Part shown: positions 5,026-7,044 of the stretch, in pieces | Layout of the letters: the number at the start of each line of letters is the position of its first letter | How positions within the stretch are numbered: the first letter of the stretch is position 1 | DNA from: Erythrobacter sp. UBA3075 | GTDB taxonomy: Bacteria; Pseudomonadota; Alphaproteobacteria; Sphingomonadales; Sphingomonadaceae | Direction: 5' to 3' | NCBI GenBank assembly: GCA_002367375.1 | Contig: DFBR01000129.1 | Location: 24,501 to 31,544 of the forward strand | DNA: 7,044 nucleotides | Notes under the pieces: generated by a model | The model's database searches: none | The model's input: the letters and a program-made list of their open reading frames with translations, nothing else | Told to the model about the DNA's origin: nothing | Position numbers and translations under genes: made by a program

Positions 5026-6262
5026 GCTTGTGGCCGACCTCGCCCAGAAGGGCCGCGTGGCGCAACGAAAGCTGGCGCGCGCAAGCGATGCGGAGAAATC
5101 CGCCGCGCTCAATGCCGCTGCCGCTGCCATTCGCGCTGCCGAGCCCGCGATCCTGGCCGCCAATGCAAAGGATGTCGCGGCGGGCGAGGCGAATGGCCTG
5201 TCGGGTGCCATGCTGGATCGGCTGAAACTTGATGCAGACCGGTTGGCGGGCATCGCCTCTGCCATCGACAATGTCGCTTCACTGCCTGATCCCGTGGGTG
5301 AAGAAATTGACCGCTCTACTGCGCCTGCGGGTATGACGCTGGTGCGGCGCCGCATTCCCATTGGCCTGATCGGCATCATCTATGAAAGCCGCCCCAATGT
5401 GACGGCTGATGCTGCGGCCCTGTGCCTGCGGTCAGGCAATGCTGCGCTGCTGCGCGGTGGTAGCGAGGCGGTGCATTCCAACCGCGCACTCCACGCTGCC
5501 TTTGCTGAAGGCGTGGCCAGCGCAGGGCTTCCCGCAGAAGCAATTCAACTGCTACCAACGCAGGACCGCGAGGCTGTCGGCGCGATGCTGAAAGCTGCGG
5601 GTTTGATCGACATGATCGTGCCGCGTGGAGGCAAGGGGCTGGTTGCGCGGGTGCAGGCCGATGCGCGCGTGCCGGTGCTCGCGCATCTCGATGGTATCTG
5701 CCACACTTATGTCCATGCGGCTGCCGATCCAGCGATGGCCGAGGCAATTGCGCTCAATGCCAAGATGCGACGCACAGGTATTTGCGGCGCGATGGAAACG
5801 CTGCTGATCGACGCTGCTTTCCCCGCCACGCAGACAGTGGTGGCCGCGCTGCTCAATGCTGGATGCGCCTTGCGCGGCAATGTTCGCGCCTGCGCCGTTG
5901 ATTCGCGCATAACGCCAGCCAGCGATGAGGACTGGGACACCGAATATCTTGAAGCGACACTATCGGTCGCGATCGTCGACGGACTGGATGCAGCCATGGA
6001 CCACATTGCGGCCCACTCCTCCGGCCATACTGACGCGATAATTTCTGGCGATGCGGCCGCTGCGGAGCGCTTCCTTGCCGAAGTCGACAGCGCCATCGTG
6101 ATGCACAATGCCTCAAGTCAGTTTGCCGATGGCGGCGAGTTCGGCCTCGGAGCGGAGATCGGCATTGCAACTGGGCGACTGCACGCGCGCGGGCCGGTCG
6201 CGCTTGAAGGCTTGACGACCTACAAATGGCAAGTGCTTGGGCAAGGGCAGGCGCGCGCTTGA
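4988..6262 (+). CDS. proA: Gamma-glutamyl phosphate reductase (glutamate-5-semialdehyde dehydrogenase)
   Basis: The second enzyme of proline biosynthesis: it reduces gamma-glutamyl phosphate to glutamate-5-semialdehyde with NADPH in the cytoplasm. At 424 residues it is full length for the family. Landmarks are RRIPIGLIGIIYESRPNVT (121-139), LRGGSEAVHSN (155-165), VPRGGKGLV (211-219) and the catalytic cysteine Cys266 in RRTGICGAMETLL. The C-terminal signature EIGIATGRLHARGPVALEGL spans 390-409. The ATG at 4988 has AAGG (4977-4980) 7 bases upstream. No proB lies beside it, so glutamate 5-kinase must be encoded elsewhere. The stop codon overlaps a downstream ATG (TGATG) and nadD follows at once, so proA is probably the first gene of an operon with nadD and rsfS. 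Its upstream region carries the GANTC cluster. Confidence 0.98.
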   Translation: MNDMSSASDNPESLVADLAQKGRVAQRKLARASDAEKSAALNAAAAAIRAAEPAILAANAKDVAAGEANGLSGAMLDRLKLDADRLAGIASAIDNVASLPDPVGEEIDRSTAPAGMTLVRRRIPIGLIGIIYESRPNVTADAAALCLRSGNAALLRGGSEAVHSNRALHAAFAEGVASAGLPAEAIQLLPTQDREAVGAMLKAAGLIDMIVPRGGKGLVARVQADARVPVLAHLDGICHTYVHAAADPAMAEAIALNAKMRRTGICGAMETLLIDAAFPATQTVVAALLNAGCALRGNVRACAVDSRITPASDEDWDTEYLEATLSVAIVDGLDAAMDHIAAHSSGHTDAIISGDAAAAERFLAEVDSAIVMHNASSQFADGGEFGLGAEIGIATGRLHARGPVALEGLTTYKWQVLGQGQARA

Positions 6263-6275
6263 TGGGGCTTCGTCC

Positions 6276-6941
6276 TTGAATCGAACGGGTCCTATTACCG
6301 GTCTGCTTGGCGGGAGTTTCAATCCTGCCCATGCAGGCCATCGCCGAATCACCATGTTCACGATCGACGCGCTGGGGCTGGATGAGGCGTGGTGGATGGT
6401 ATCACCCGGCAACCCGCTCAAGCCGAAGAAAGGCATGGCCTCCCTGACGGCGCGGGTTCACTCGGCCCGGCGGATGAGCCGCAATGCGCCCATTCGCGTG
6501 ACCGCCATCGAGCAGCAATTGGGCACGCGCTACACCGTCGATACGCTTCGTGCGCTCATGCGGCGTTACCCCAAACGGCGGTTTGTCTGGCTGATGGGCT
6601 CCGACAATCTCGCCCAATTGCACCGCTGGAAAGACTGGCGAAGAATTGCCCGCACCATGCCCATTGCCGTGATTGCCCGCCCGGGGTATGACGGCACTGC
6701 CGCCGCGAGCCCCGCGATGGCCTGGCTGCGGCGTTACCGGTTGTCCGCTGACAGATTGCGAAACCGGCGCGAATGGAGCGCTCCCGCGCTGATACAACTG
6801 CGTTTCGATCCAGATCCCCGCTCGGCAACAGCGATCCGCCGGGCCGATCCGCAATGGGCAACACGGTATTCCGACCTGCCGCCCAGGGATGAAATAACGC
6901 ATTCCCTCATTCACGATTTGTCGCGGGAGCATATGGCGTAA
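6276..6941 (+). CDS. nadD: Nicotinate-nucleotide adenylyltransferase
   Basis: This enzyme adenylates nicotinate mononucleotide with ATP to form deamido-NAD, a late step of NAD synthesis. With the start chosen it has 221 residues. GLLGGSFNPAHAGHRR (9-24) is the nucleotidyltransferase GxFNPxHxGH motif. SPGNPLKPKKGM (43-54) and TRYTVDTLRAL (84-94) help bind substrate. MGSDNLAQLHRWKDW (107-121) is typical of NadD. SATAIR (183-188) replaces the usual ISSTxIR, as I recall in sphingomonad homologues. No ATG is in frame before the motif. I chose TTG at 6276 because it does not overlap proA and has GGGG (6264-6267) eight bases upstream. TTG at 6237 (overlapping proA by 26 bases) is the alternative, giving 234 residues. 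The TTG overlaps the stop of a five-codon frame that begins at the proA stop. Function is secure; the start is not. Confidence 0.93.
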   Translation: MNRTGPITGLLGGSFNPAHAGHRRITMFTIDALGLDEAWWMVSPGNPLKPKKGMASLTARVHSARRMSRNAPIRVTAIEQQLGTRYTVDTLRALMRRYPKRRFVWLMGSDNLAQLHRWKDWRRIARTMPIAVIARPGYDGTAAASPAMAWLRRYRLSADRLRNRREWSAPALIQLRFDPDPRSATAIRRADPQWATRYSDLPPRDEITHSLIHDLSREHMA

Positions 6942-6944
6942 TGC

Positions 6945-6971
6945 GCACATGCTCTTGCGAAAGACGTGTGC
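6945..6971 (+). other. Bulged hairpin with GCGA tetraloop between nadD and rsfS
   Basis: GCACATG (6945-6951) pairs with CGTGTGC (6965-6971) with one G-U pair. C6952 is bulged, TCTT (6953-6956) pairs with AAGA (6961-6964), and GCGA (6957-6960) is a GNRA-type loop. The 11-bp stem has no following T-run, so it is not an intrinsic terminator. It starts four bases after the nadD stop codon and precedes the rsfS binding site. It could be a processing or stability element in the operon mRNA. Confidence 0.5.
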
Positions 6972-7003
6972 CATTCCAACCAACAGGAGCATGAATATCA
7001 GCG

Positions 7004-7044
7004 ATGACCCAGGCCAGCAGCGAAGCGCGCTCCGGCGCCACCTC
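7004..7044 (+). CDS. rsfS: Probable ribosome silencing factor RsfS (first 13 codons)
   Basis: Only MTQASSEARSGAT is visible before the window ends. RsfS binds ribosomal protein uL14 and blocks subunit joining under starvation. The call rests mainly on context: rsfS commonly follows nadD, including in sphingomonads. Short, polar, Ala/Ser/Thr-rich starts resembling MTQ... are common there. ATG 7004 is the first start in its frame after a TGA at 6992. AGGAG (6985-6989) is 14 bases upstream, rather far. A competing ATG at 6991 in another frame (MNISDDPGQQRS) is open to the window end but sits one base after AGGAG. Too little sequence is present to prove the family. Confidence 0.5.
   Translation, partial: MTQASSEARSGAT

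Noticed and set aside
4778..5379. Minus-strand frames across the M23-proA gap and the proA 5' end (4778-5065, 4833-5084, 4894-5379)
   Set aside because: They overlap proA heavily, show no family features, and would hide a region that looks regulatory. They are better explained as shadows.
6402..6992. A 196-codon minus-strand frame opposite nadD
   Set aside because: nadD has clear motifs through the whole stretch. The antisense product has no recognisable domain and no supporting context.
1..7044. CRISPR arrays, tRNA/rRNA genes, insertion sequences, attachment sites, phage or toxin-antitoxin genes
   Set aside because: Reading both strands, I saw no spaced direct repeats, cloverleaf, transposase, integrase or toxin-like motifs. 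The genes are typical core chromosomal genes.

Overview
The window looks like chromosomal housekeeping DNA from an alphaproteobacterium, most likely Sphingomonadales and perhaps Erythrobacteraceae. The evidence is a GC-rich composition, a DUF1013/TrcR gene (an alphaproteobacterial family), a bactofilin paired with an LmdC-type M23 peptidase, and the proA-nadD-(rsfS) gene order. I see no tRNA, rRNA, CRISPR, insertion sequence, phage gene or sign of recent transfer. The species assignment is inference.

Layout: (1) 1-674, minus: the first 224 codons of clpA, cut by the window edge just before the first Walker A motif. (2) 871-1077, minus: a small DUF1192 coiled-coil protein. (3) 1192-2217, plus: a PIG3-type NAD(P)H quinone oxidoreductase, divergent from DUF1192. 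(4) 2338-3096, plus: trcR, with a GTG start and an intrinsic-terminator-like hairpin ending right at its ribosome binding site. (5) 3116-3150: a strong bidirectional terminator between convergent genes. (6) 3188-4772, minus: a two-gene cell-shape operon, M23 endopeptidase then bactofilin, overlapping by 71 bp in different frames. (7) 4773-4987: a divergent control region with an unusual cluster of GANTC sites. (8) 4988-6941, plus: proA then nadD. (9) From about 7004: the probable first codons of rsfS.

How the genes fit together: TrcR (an RNA-polymerase-tracking cell-cycle regulator in Caulobacter) and the bactofilin/M23 module (local peptidoglycan remodelling) both concern growth and cell cycle. 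proA, nadD and rsfS serve proline synthesis, NAD synthesis and ribosome silencing. ClpA is a protein-quality-control unfoldase.

The most striking non-coding signal is seven GANTC sites (the CcrM methylation target) within 205 bp, 4821-5025. I counted only nine in the remaining ~6.8 kb. The cluster lies between the morphogenesis operon and proA and suggests methylation-dependent, GcrA/CcrM-type control. Other points worth a second look are the terminator hairpin in the trcR leader, a long dual-coding overlap, micro-ORF stop/start chains at the proA-nadD and nadD-rsfS junctions, and a GCGA-capped hairpin before rsfS. I found no wholly new gene system here.
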